Assembly (NCBI GenBank): GCA_037367355.1
Contig: CM074702.1
Location: 496,001-560,000 of the forward strand
From: Neoscytalidium dimidiatum
Lineage: Eukaryota; Ascomycota; Dothideomycetes; Botryosphaeriales; Botryosphaeriaceae
Reading direction: 5' to 3'
DNA length: 64,000 nt
In this document: piece by piece, positions 35,409-45,476 of the stretch
How the letters are laid out: every line of letters begins with the position of its first letter
Position numbering within the stretch: the stretch's first letter is position 1
The notes under the pieces: generated by a model
The model's input: only the letters and a program-made list of their open reading frames with translations
Told to the model about the DNA's origin: nothing
The model's database searches: none
Made by a program: the position numbers and the translations under genes

Positions 35409-36089
35409 TCACTTCACCTGGACCCATAACATAGTCGAGACAGTTGAGATCCCTTGGCAGGCATGTGAAAGCATTTCGTTCAGGACCTGACCCTCATGTA
35501 GAGCTTTTGAGAGCTTGTACGTAGGTCTAAATTGGTGGTTCCGATCTGATGCCGTTCTCTGAAGGATTGTGCAGATGGATATAGATTCAGGCTCCAACTT
35601 TAGGGCTGTGCGGAGTTTTGTAATTGTCCCGTCATACAGCCATTTTGGACGGTGAACGATTGGGCAGCGGTCCAAAACAGCAAGTGATATAGGACTTTCA
35701 CCGTCCTCAAACACCCATGCTCCTTTATACTCCTTCGAGAGGAGCTCCTCATTCCCTCTATGTGGGTCTGTATGGCCCACTTGCACAATGACGGACATGC
35801 CAGTCGATAAAGGTAGACGATGGATCCCTGCGCATGCTTTCACCAAGTCTATAACGTTTGTAATCGGCTGAGTTTGCCATTGGACAAGCGTATCGTTCGA
35901 GGAGCTGTCTTGGTCAAAGGGGTAGTTGGTATATCGTAAAGGGCTCCGAGAGACATCCTTCTACGTTATTAGTTGAGAGTAAAGACTTAATAGATTAAGG
36001 CTTACCTCGCTTTGGCTGTTGCTTTCATCAAGCTCTCCATCCGTGCTTGCTTCGTCGCCAGACATGTAACGATGTAACTCGTTCCGCAT
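35409..36089 (-). CDS. orphan two-exon protein (about 211 aa)
   Basis: Exon 1 (36089-36006) and exon 2 (35960-35409) are joined in phase 0 by a 45-base intron with a GTAAGC donor and a CGTAG acceptor. The product starts with a short acidic segment (MSGDEASTDGELDESNSQSE). It continues with a folded-looking domain (VKACAGIHRLPLSTGMSVIV, then EYKGAWVFEDGESPISLAVL) and ends WVQVK. I recognise no family. The start is the first ATG in the frame; the frame stays open upstream without another ATG, so a further 5' exon is possible. Confidence 0.5.
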
Positions 36090-36592
36090 TGTAGCACTTG
36101 TCTTACGATACTTTAGGATAACGTATCCGATGTTAATAGTTAATCGACAATAAATATTTTTCCTGGAGAGCAAGCTTGGTTCATTATTTATAGTCTAAAC
36201 TCAATATTGCGGCTATAGCTTTTAGAAGCGGATCTGCGTTCTAATCCCTAAATGAGGCGGACACGAGGGTCCTAGCCACGTCGACAGTACAGTAGAATGA
36301 CGTGGAATACTTCACATCAGCAGGTATAGAACGTCCAGGCCACCATCTACAGAAAGCCCTAGAGACAGTCTATGTTAGTTGCTAGGATGGATCTCTGGAA
36401 ACTTCTCGTGGAAAGGTAAGGAAAATTTGGAGTGATCGCAGCCTTCTCCTATTAGGCATTGTATACTGTCAATTCTATTAATCTCAAGTTTATTGAAGTT
36501 TATTGAAGGTGTATATCCAGCGCTGAACTCTCCTTTCTCATCGAAAGTGAAGATGTCATGAGAGCCGTAACCATGATTGACCGAGTCGTCGA
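36090..36592. other. intergenic
   Basis: I see no gene here. It separates the orphan gene from the 3' end of the decayed family member. Confidence 0.45.
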
Positions 36593-37806
36593 TCAGGTTT
36601 TAGAGCCTGCCTCGCCCGCGCCAGTAAGCAGTTCTGGCGTGGTATTCCTAGACGAAGTGTTGTTTTCGTAGGAGTAATCGCCATCCTCATTGAAGACACG
36701 AGCGCGAGGAAAGCCTTCGCTGATGACCGCCTCGAACTGGGCTTTAATTTTTCTCAAGGCTTTGTGCCCCGACCGAGGCTATTTCATCCATGTTTTCTTC
36801 GCCACAAAGCCACAGTTGCGTGTCTTCGAGGTCCTCATCCATCTCGACATCCATAGCATTGTCCATTTCTTCGCCAAGAATCGAGTGGCCCTCGGGCTGC
36901 TGAACCTCTTCCTTCAATTGGTTCTCTCCGGTGAGGAAAGATAGCGGAGATAATTTTGGCAGCCTGGTAGGCCTCGCTACTTTCATGGGTACGTCATATG
37001 CACAAACCTTCATCTGCGAGAGGCGGGAAGAAAGAGGATAGAACATAGGTCAACTGCAGGAAGCGGCTGGATCTTCACGCCGTTCGGTACAAAAATATCC
37101 TCAGGGATATCAGGACCCGCGTGTTCCTTCAAACGCTTTGAACCTCTACGGTACAGCATCTTACGGCCGTTCTGCCATATGCGCCAACCGCGGTGCCAGA
37201 CCTGGAGTGGACGTGAGATGTGTGTTGGATGGCATGCACAATACAATAGGTGATGCGAGGATGCTGTGATCTACACGGTCGAGCTTGGAACAGTCGACCA
37301 CGATCCGCTTAATATCCGGGAAGATACCGGGTGATACTGAGACTTCTGGCGAAGCGGATATGGCGTCAACCCAAGATGCACTCTCCTCGGACCAGCCTGG
37401 GTGCTGTAGGCTACCATGAATAAGTGTGGTTTCTGACATCTGGGCTGGCTTCCATGGGAAGCTCGGAAGTGATGTGTTCGTTGCTGAATTGTTGGTCGCT
37501 TGGGGATGCAGGTGAAACTGGCAATGGGCGAGGTGAGCAGACAAATACGGGACCAGGAATGAGGTTGTTATTGTCAAATGCAAACAGTCCGGCTTTGTTT
37601 GGCTTTTGGAGAGATTCACTACTGAGTGCATCTTCTTGGCTGGGTTTTTGGTGCTCTATAGAGTTCTCATCGTACACAGAGTTGGCAGTGTGGAGGCTGT
37701 AGGCCATTGTCGCGGTGGAAGTGAGCTTCTCGTACTCTTCATCCCAACTGAGAGTCCTAAACTGCTCCAGCCCAGCTGTTAAAGTAGTTCGAGCTGAGGA
37801 AGTCAT
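36593..37806 (-). pseudogene. decayed member (A) of the minus-strand paralogous family
   Basis: Homologous blocks to the intact gene at 51557-53077 occur in the same order but in different frames. From ATG 37806 the first frame gives a start like its relatives (LTAGLEQFRTLSWDEEYEKL) and stops at 37411. A second frame supplies HPGWSEESASWVDAISASPEV. A third supplies YRRGSKRLKEHAGPDIPEDIF, and a fourth FYPLSSRLSQMKVCAYDV followed by an acidic tail. A final frame ends at 36593. No single set of normal-length introns joins these pieces, and the segment equivalent to the DIPR motif is scrambled. I call it a pseudogene with at least three frameshifts. An unusual many-intron structure cannot be fully excluded without RNA data. 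Confidence 0.65.
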
Positions 37807-38902
37807 AAGTGCAAGTATTTGCAAGGCTGGAAGTGATCTAGCGGCTGAAATAAGATTAGTGGTTACTCGTTGAAAGCGGTAATGGCGTTGCTAAGAGTTT
37901 GGACGTGCAATAAAGTTTTCAGCAATCAGGGTCGTCGGGTGGAAGACGAAATTGGGCTCACGAATGATCAATGGAAGGGTATCGGTTGGTTGAGAAATGT
38001 GGTGGGAAGTGTCGCGTAGACTTTTTTTTATACCCACCGCCGCACGTATCACACAGATCGAACGAATGTACGAAAGTCAGTAGAAGTAGCTATTTGGTCA
38101 AAGGAGAGTTCAAGTATTTTGCATGGCAAGGGCATCTTGGCTCTTGGCCTGGGCACGGCCGTTCCTCATGGGTGCCCCTCATTCATTGCAGCCGGGTTCG
38201 CTGATGTCAACCTCCCAGATTCCGTGCAGTTTGCTTTTAAACAGCTTACTATCCAAGCCCAAAGTTTCGTTGTCTCAGTGTCACGTACTACGGCATTTCA
38301 AGTCAGACTGCGGACGGGGAAAAATATTCGGATACATCACATCCCACGATTCGCACCGCTGAAGGGAAAAGAAATCCTTTTAATCGTCTGAAATATTTGA
38401 CGCTCTTTCTTATGGATCTTTTGCTATTTACTCCAACACAACCTGGCTTTGTTGCCCTTCTAATTGTAGATATCCTGTGCGCCTCTGCCGCCCAGATTTC
38501 ATTCGCAGACCATGCCGATGTAGAACAGAATTGCTTTTAATCATATATTCTTGAAAACCGCTTCTCTCAGAAGGCTGTAGTAGGTCATGCTACGAGATTC
38601 AACAGCAGTGGTCTCTGCGCTATGCTCTCGACGACAACCGGAGTCCAGAATACAGCTACGTACAAATCAATCTGAAGAGAATGAAGCACCGTGTGAATTC
38701 CAGCTCATACGGCTCTCTATGTCACTCAAGGGTGTTCCACATCTTCCTAGTAGCAATTCAGTTAGAAAATCCCCTTGTATATACACGTATGATGTATAAA
38801 TTCCAGCCAAAGCGGACTACATTCTAGGGAGAGACCTTTTCCATATATGCACTTGCATCTGCACCTTACAATCTCTCAGACAGAAGTCTATATCGTGCTC
38901 GA
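37807..38902. other. intergenic
   Basis: This holds the 5' flank of the decayed gene above. Short frames at 38119-38391 have no domain signal. Confidence 0.45.
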
Positions 38903-38967
38903 GCGACTTCATCAGGCGACTTCATCAGGCGACTTCATCAGGCGACTTCATCAGGCGACTTCATCAG
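38903..38967 (+). repeat. 13-bp minisatellite, five perfect copies
   Basis: The unit GCGACTTCATCAG is repeated five times without change. It overlaps the original stop codon of the epoxide hydrolase remnant on the minus strand. Because 13 is not a multiple of three, each unit shifts the frame. Confidence 0.9.
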
Positions 38968-39917
38968 GCTTTTCCATGGCGCACCAATGGGCAGTCAATG
39001 ATCTCAATGGATAGATCCGGCAACAGCCCAGCCACCCTGTTCGCCTCGATGAACGAAGGTAGGGCTACATTATCCCTCTCGCACCCTAGAAAGAACTTTG
39101 GTACCGTGATCGGCGCACGCTCTTTCGGAAGATCCTTCTCCACATGGTAATAGCTGTTGTGCGCTAGCGCCTTGTGGGAGTGCAATTAGGTCCCACTCCG
39201 CCATTCTCCTGAACTGTCTTGAACCACTGCTCCTTTCAGCCATTTCCGGGCTTCGCATAGCCCTTGGGCTCAATGCGACAGTCCTCCTCGAGGAACCTGC
39301 GTGGCGCGCCCCGGACGCAGAATATAATGCGCATCCAATGCTCGCGATCGCCGTGCACGACGCACCATAGGCTCTCGAGGTGAGCGTCGAAGACCTGCGG
39401 TCCGTCGTCGGCGGTGGAAAGCTCCAAGTATACGTACCTCGGGTAGCCGGTCATTTCGGTGTATGCGTTCGTTGCTTGTCGGCCGACCAGCGTGGTCACC
39501 GGCGGGATGTACGCCACATTGAGCATCGCCAACGCCGGCTACCAGCTCCGGGTGCCACAGTCACATGCGCTGCGCGATAGAAGAGCCCCAGTCGTGCCCG
39601 ATAGCAACGATTTTGGTCACTTTCTCAGCGGCTAGGATTTTTGCGATGTCGGCCGAGACGTCTCTGGAATTGTAGAACGCGGTGTCGTTTGGCTTCGGGC
39701 TCTCGCCGTAGCCGAGCTGGTCAATAGCGATCATGCGATGCAGCAAGCTGCTCTAGTGCGGAAAAACTTCCTTTCAGAGATGGGTATCGTCGGGAAAGCT
39801 ATGGATGAAGAACAAAGTAGGGTTTTCTACGCAGGTAGTCTTGGCAGGGCTAGAGTCGTAGTAGACGTATTTCAGCGACCGGGAGGTCGTAAAAGCTTTG
39901 CGGTTGAAACCGTCCAT
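38951..39917 (-). pseudogene. epoxide hydrolase-like alpha/beta hydrolase, inactivated
   Basis: From ATG 39917 the sequence reads as a typical fungal soluble epoxide hydrolase-like enzyme. It has a start MDGFNRKAFTTSRSLKYVYY, an oxyanion-type segment FFIHSFPDDTHLW, then IAIDQLGYGESPKPND and the nucleophile elbow VAIGHDWGSSIAQR with Asp in the Gly-His-Asp-Trp-Gly motif. The C-terminal part includes YYHVEKDLPKERAPITVPKF. It is broken by a TGA at codon 48 (where a Trp codon is expected), a TAG nine codons later, a further stop after IAQRM, and at least two frameshifts. The two early stops fit C-to-T or G-to-A change. No active enzyme can be made. Confidence 0.8.
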
Positions 39918-40861
39918 TGTCATGGCGCTAGTGATGACGATGGTTTAGAAGAGGTGAAGTTATCAGCGTGAAGTCCGTTCCAGTGTGCTGGGTTTTATCT
40001 TAAGCTATTATCTCTAGATGAGTTTTTGCCATTGGCAATATTTTGTGAAGCGCGAGGTATGCCCCGTGTCAGGCATCTTCGCCTTTCTGATCACACTAAC
40101 GGAATTAACTCCGCATAAGGAGGAAGATTACTTCTCACGGCAGACTCGGATAATACCCACACAGCATGGTAGTTTGTTTAAGCAAGCGGATATCACAGCT
40201 TCTTGGCACGACATCATTCCTCGAAATCTGACTAAATTACATCCCCATCACTCCAGCTGGGCCTGTCCGCTGCCAACTACATCGCCAGGTCCTTCTCTGA
40301 AATTGACTTTTTGCTCTTTGTAATGTTGTCAGATCTAGACTAATTGGTATTCTTGTCCCCTTGCTACGTTTCTCCGTTGTCATGAGGTGTGCTACTTCAG
40401 CCGCCCACTTCCGGATGCTCATTGTCTTACAGATCCACCAAGACCCCATGTCGTGAATGTGGGTTATACATCATCCATATTGCACTGAGTCATAAGTCTC
40501 TACTCAAGGATCTGAGACATCGCATAGATTGCTCCAAAGGATAAGGTGGACGGAGATCTGAAAAGCTACAAAGATCGCCACACAGAAGCCTAGAGCGCGA
40601 CATTGTGAATCAATCGACCTTAACGCTAGCTCATGCGAAAAAGGAAAAGCACTGGCGCAACCATCGTTTACAAAACGGACAACCAATTTTTGAAACAAAT
40701 AATGTCATTCCATTATTCAACAAATTCGAGAAACAAAATCAGGAGGACAGCCCGAGTTCTGATGACTACTACATCGACATGAGAGCCTGACAGATATCCT
40801 TAGCCCCATGCAAATTGATTTTCCTTGTCCTCTCTTCTACCTCCTCGGATGCGTTAGAGCA
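39918..40861. other. intergenic
   Basis: I find no gene. Small frames on both strands have no motif and no consistent splice pattern. Confidence 0.45.
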
Positions 40862-41373
40862 CTAAAGCGTAGGTTTGCCTGAGATCGATGCGTCCGCTCG
40901 GAAATTATAGGCCGAGAGAGGAACCATGTCCTGGTAAGTGCGCGTGTAAAATTCGTCAATGTGGCTGATGCGGTTGCCACGGAACTTGAGAAAGAGGCTG
41001 CCACGAAATTCGAAAGGAGTTCCTTTGGCCTTTACCACGGAAAGATCCTTCACCATCTTCGAGCCTTTCCCAACGTAGCTGACAACGGTTCCATCCGGCA
41101 TCTCCCAAATACTCAAGGGTGTCATGGTGAAGTCCGGGACGCAGTCGATCCATATCTTGAGATGTGTCACGATTGTCTGTCGTCCTTTGCGATAGAGACC
41201 AAATGCGTGATCGAAATAGTCGGCGTCGTCAGTGAATAAGGATCCGATTTCCTCTGCAGTGCCGGAAGGAAAAACTTCCGTGAATCTCTTCGTTATTTGA
41301 ACCCGCGAATCTTGCACATATTGATTAACAACATCCTAATATAAACAGACACTCAATTCTGGATACCTCCCAT
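40862..41373 (-). CDS. SnoaL-like (NTF2-fold) protein
   Basis: The main exon (41310-40862) encodes about 149 residues with the size and pattern of SnoaL-like or limonene-epoxide-hydrolase-like NTF2 folds. These include an N-terminal helix ending in FTDDADYFDHAFG, then WEMPDGTVVSYVGKGSK and a C-terminal strand FLKFRGNRISHIDEFYT. Such proteins act as cyclases, isomerases or hydrolases in secondary metabolism, or have unknown roles. No ATG opens this exon. A tiny first exon, ATGGGAG at 41373-41367, with a 56-base intron to an AAG acceptor at 41311, restores a start (MGDSRVQITKRF) in frame. I use that model with caution. Its neighbours are a hydrolase remnant, an MFS exporter and a P450. Confidence 0.6.
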
Positions 41374-42155
41374 AATTGATCTTTGGCTGACGATAAAGTT
41401 CAAAATTAAGTTTTCGGAATTTTTGAGGGCTCGCGAATCCAACGTTAGTTGATTTTCACGAGCGGAAGCGCCCCTTTATATTAATTCCCTTCTGCCCAGT
41501 CATATGTTTCGCCAACTTAATTACTAAACGTATCCTCGGCTTTTACTTCAAATTGTCTACCAATAGATCAAAGGGCTGATGTCGGCTGAATGAAGCCGAA
41601 ACCATATTTACAGCGGCGGATACACATGAGTAAAGTCCTCTCGGGCAAGTTCTATAGATAGTAGAGAAAACTACCTTACAGCGGACTATCCAAGCACTAC
41701 AATTTAGATGGCGTTCGAAACTTGAAATCTTGATTTTTGGGTGATATTTTACTTACCGACAGACCCGAGGAAAAAAGGTGTTTCTCATTCGTAGCAATAT
41801 TGCTCACAATTCTATGTTACCTTGAATTCCAAAACACATGCACTTTATTACTCGAAGAGCAGGGTGCCCGTACGGAATGAAATGCTGCAAGAACCAGAAA
41901 AGATCATATCTACTACTAGTAAGTAGCCTAATCCCTCTGATCTCTTACGTCCTCACCTCTGTACGACTGACTTCATTCGCACCCCTTGTCCTTCAGCAAA
42001 ATCAACAATTTCAACAGCTTGCGAGGCGACTCCAGAGTTTAGCAGTAGAGGATATACGTCGCAGTTCTTCGATCATGTGAAGTACTCTTACGAAGCGAAC
42101 ATACTGTTTCGAGATGTACGTTGCTCTTATCTTATAACTGCTATACAAGAGATAC
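41374..42155. other. intergenic
   Basis: No gene is visible. It lies between the SnoaL-like gene and a truncated family member. Confidence 0.45.
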
Positions 42156-42714
42156 TCAAAAAACATCATCTTCCATGTCTGAAAATTCTGGATCCGGATC
42201 CGGATCCGAGTTGGAGTTCAAGTCACTGTCAATGGTGCCGGCGGACTTTCTGGAAGGTCCATAGTATTCCCTGGGTTCTTGGCTAAACACGGGCGGAAGC
42301 TGTACGTTCTGGAGACCCTCGCCGACCTTAGAGACCTTCCTCCAGGTGTTTGCCCTCGACTCTAGGAACCCCCTCCACAAGATCAGAAAGGCTTCGAACG
42401 GAGCTGGCGCGGATACACCTTTCTAGAGCTCCTCCGATCGCTAAATCTGAAATGGATGCAGATCGAGTGCCTCGTCGTGTCAGATCCTCGAAGACGCTCA
42501 GGGGCTGTGAGGTGGTGCATTGCTCTACCCACCCTTCTACGACCTGGACCTGATTCAGCTTGGAATGCGCCGGATAGAAGCAGCCGGCTGACCGGAGCAT
42601 CGTCTTATCTACGGGCCTCAGCTTCAGGCCGTTTGGGATCAGTCGCATCTCTGGATCTCCGTACTTCTTCAAGCCCTTCGCGCCGCGGGGATAAGCGGGC
42701 TTTCGTCCGTCCAT
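42156..42714 (-). pseudogene. truncated member (B) of the minus-strand paralogous family
   Basis: From 42714 the frame starts directly in the second half of the family domain. It has YPRGAKGLKKYGDPEMRLIP, then KLRPVDKTMLRSAGCFYP and HSKLNQVQVVEGW, closely matching the gene at 47562-50217 (YPRGAKGLK, RSKMNQVETVE). The first half of the domain, with the EVC-W and DIPR motifs, is missing. No homologous sequence is found in the 380 bases upstream. The frame stops at 42328, and an overlapping frame continues to 42156 with an acidic DPDPDP tail encoded by a GGATCC triple repeat. This looks like a 5'-truncated copy. Confidence 0.6.
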
Positions 42715-43094
42715 TGACCTCTCAGCATCATGGAGAACAGACTATGTCAGCTTAAGCTACTTTGACTGCGCTCATCTGCGCACACAATGATGGAAATTCT
42801 AAACTTCTAGAGCCATTGAATCTGTTCAAAACTTGCTTGTATTGTCATTCGTGTTTCATACGTTCCAAGATATACTCAGCATATCAGAAGTCCTGTCCGC
42901 TTACATTGGGTAAAAACAGTGCCAGTTGTTTTACTCGAAGTCTCTACAAAAATATGGCATTTAAAACGTGGCAGCTCTACGTAAGGCTCGTATCAATCAT
43001 TTTGGCATTCCTTGACTAAGCACCGCAAACCTCATTTCTATACAACCCGAACCCCCATCCCCACATACTTTAGTCTAAAAAAAAAAAAGATCTG
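42715..43094. other. intergenic
   Basis: I see no gene. A poly-A run lies at 43078-43090, next to the stop codon of the MFS gene. Confidence 0.45.
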
Positions 43095-44714
43095 TCAATC
43101 CGTCCTACTTCCCCACGCCCGCCGCCTTGCCAATGACCCCCAACCCCCGAATGCCAACACCACAAGCGCCAGCGCCGCAACTCCAAACCCGAAATTCAGC
43201 CAGCAGCCGGCCCTCAGCCCCTTCAACGTCGCCTCCTCCCACGGCTGGACCTCGCGCACGTCCTCGACGCCGACGCCCCTCTCCCTCGCCATCACGGCCG
43301 TCTGCACGGCCGTCGCGACGGCCAGCCCGATCGCGCGGCCCAGCTGCATCGTCGAGAACAGCAAGCCGCCGCCGAGCGCCTGGTGCGCGGGCGGCAGGGC
43401 GAGCGACGTGAACAGCGCGAGGCACGGGCCCAGGGTGTCGGCGCCGAAGGTGGACAGCATCATGGCCCACAGGCCGTACGCGAAGTACGATGTCTTGGGC
43501 GGAATGGGGGCCGCGAAGAGGAGCGAGGAGGCGCTGGCGCAGAGGGTGGAGGCGAGGAGGAGCTGGGAGGCGATGGCGGCGGTGGCGATGCCCGTGATGC
43601 CGGTGGGGAGGAAGCGAAGGGTCGTTTGCAGCGGGGGGAGGTTCTGGTAGTCTTGGTAGAAGGATGTGGCGTAGATGAGGTAGCCGTTGAAGGAGGCGTT
43701 GAAAAGGCCGTTGGTCAGCAGGGCTGCGCCGAAGCGCCGGTTGGTGCGGAATATGGAAGGTTTCATGAGTGGGGCGCGGGTGGTGTTGGTTTCGAGGTGG
43801 CGCTGCCAGAGGATGAAGAGGGTGATGAGGAGGAGCGATACCACGATGAGTACTGGAACCCAGGGCGTGGACCAGCCGACAACGTTGCCTTCGGTCAGAG
43901 CAAAGAGGAGGCAGAGGAGGCCGGCGGTGATGAGGAACGCTCCAATCCAATCCACTGTTGCTCTTGCTGATGTTTCCTTCCCATGATTACGATGCGAGAC
44001 ATTGTTGTGGCTTACAGTAGACAGTGAATGCATATGTCTTGGCTTTCCCCGGCGGAAATGTAGTGCCCAGAATTCCAATTGCTGTCGGCACGTTGGCAGC
44101 AGCACCCTAGAGTATTTAGCTTCGGCTCAGAAGCCCAATCTCAAGTCGCACTCACAAGCCCTTGCAACCCTCTAAATAAATCGACCGAAATTTCGTTTGG
44201 CAGAAAAGGGTTCGCGGCGGTCGTAGCTGTCACCCAAGCGGTCCCTAAGATGAAGACCTTGCGTTTACCGTAAAGATCTGCAATTCTCCCCCATAAGAGA
44301 AGAAAGCAACCAAATGTAAGCATATAGGCAGATACTATCCACTGCATTCGGCTTGCTGGAATGCCCAAATCTTCCGCGATGGTTGGAAGTATGATGACAG
44401 CTGATTGAACAGCGAATGTCTGTAATCCACATTCATGAGTTTTGCTCTTCTACAAGTTTAAGTGAACTTGCATTAAGAAATGTTGCTCCAGTCACTGTCG
44501 CGACTAGAGCGATACATCTAGCCCTTGAAAAGGGCAGTTTTGGTGACGGATTGGCCGCGTTGTTCGCAGTATGCTGTTCTTGGTGCTCACTGGTCAGCTC
44601 TGCAGGCTTGTCGGATGCAGGCCGCTGGTGTATCACGTCGCCAAGCCCATTTTCCGGAAGCGAAGTGCCTGTAGTTGCCTTCTCGTCAAAGCCATGGTCT
44701 TCGGTGTTGGTCAT
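43095..44714 (-). CDS. MFS drug:H+ antiporter (DHA2-like), lacking the TM5-TM6 region
   Basis: Four exons: 44714-44472, 44419-44156, 44106-44016 and 43954-43095, giving 485 residues. Family hallmarks are FAVQSAVIILPTIAEDLGIP, the motif A loop GRIADLYGKRKVF, and a long C-terminal membrane half. The first intron has a GCAAGT donor, the standard GC-AG variant, and splicing there restores the expected FLN-TFAVQSAV. The third junction is in phase 1 and joins KAKTYAFTVY directly to LDWIGAFLITAGLL. In normal DHA2 proteins about 50-70 residues lie between these points, including TM5 with antiporter motif C. The gene therefore either carries an in-frame deletion masked by an intron or is a decaying copy. 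It is divergent from the P450 at 45477, with which it may share a promoter. Confidence 0.75.
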
Positions 44715-45476
44715 CGGACTAACAGCTCGCTTCGGGCTTGTTCCGTGCAGATTCGAAGTTGCGACAGAGCGGTGGAGAGTCAATATGTTGAGGAGCCCAC
44801 CAGTTGGAAGCACGTTTATGCAGTTCCTGGAGTGAAAGTCCTATAACCAAGCGGAATTCCAATACCTGTTAGCTATTTCCCACCGCTGCGGTAGGCAACA
44901 GTGGATATGTGATGCGGGGTACTTCGTATTGTGCTGCAGCTGTCTCGCGTATGATGCCCTGAACGGATCGCGGGACAACCGATGACCAGGGAGCATCTTT
45001 TGATCTCACCCATCAACTAGATTGCGTCTTTCATTAATATTGGTTACGATCCTTGTGATTACCCTGTCAAAGTTGGGTTTCTTGGCATCGAGGCGGGCGG
45101 CACGGGCGGGTGAATCTGGCCCGGCCCGGTAGCGTGGAGAGAATCATTGCACAGAATTCGTAATCCAGAGAATAGGATCATGAGTAGCTTCATTGGCTGC
45201 AAGAGTTTTCATTACCTTATGAGATGCAAGTTGCATGCTGAGTCCAATAGCTGGCATCACAAGGTAGACTCATCAGGTAGCATCACACCCAAGTTCGGAT
45301 TTGAGAAGGATCTTGCGCAAGTTTATTCATGGGTCTCAGGAAGATGCGTGGTCATTTCCGTAGTTTGATCCATCCATATACAGTATTGCGAATCTCTCAT
45401 CGGCTTCGACTATCATTCTAACAGCAGCTACAGTGATACCCATCATTCTGTTTCGATAAGTTCAAACTTTTTACCA
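44715..45476. promoter_or_regulatory. shared divergent promoter region, MFS / P450
   Basis: This 762-base interval lies between two divergent start codons. No coding frame in it is convincing. Co-regulation is an inference from the head-to-head arrangement. Confidence 0.45.

Noticed and set aside
38903..38967. Short direct repeats resembling a CRISPR array
   Set aside because: The five 13-bp units are contiguous without spacers, and the genome is eukaryotic; this is a minisatellite.
42191..42209. GGATCC triple repeat as a regulatory site
   Set aside because: It simply encodes the DPDPDP tract in the tail of the truncated family member.
43105..43950. 281-codon minus-strand frame inside the MFS gene
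   Set aside because: Frame-shifted shadow of the transporter, made of Arg/His/Pro-rich sequence.
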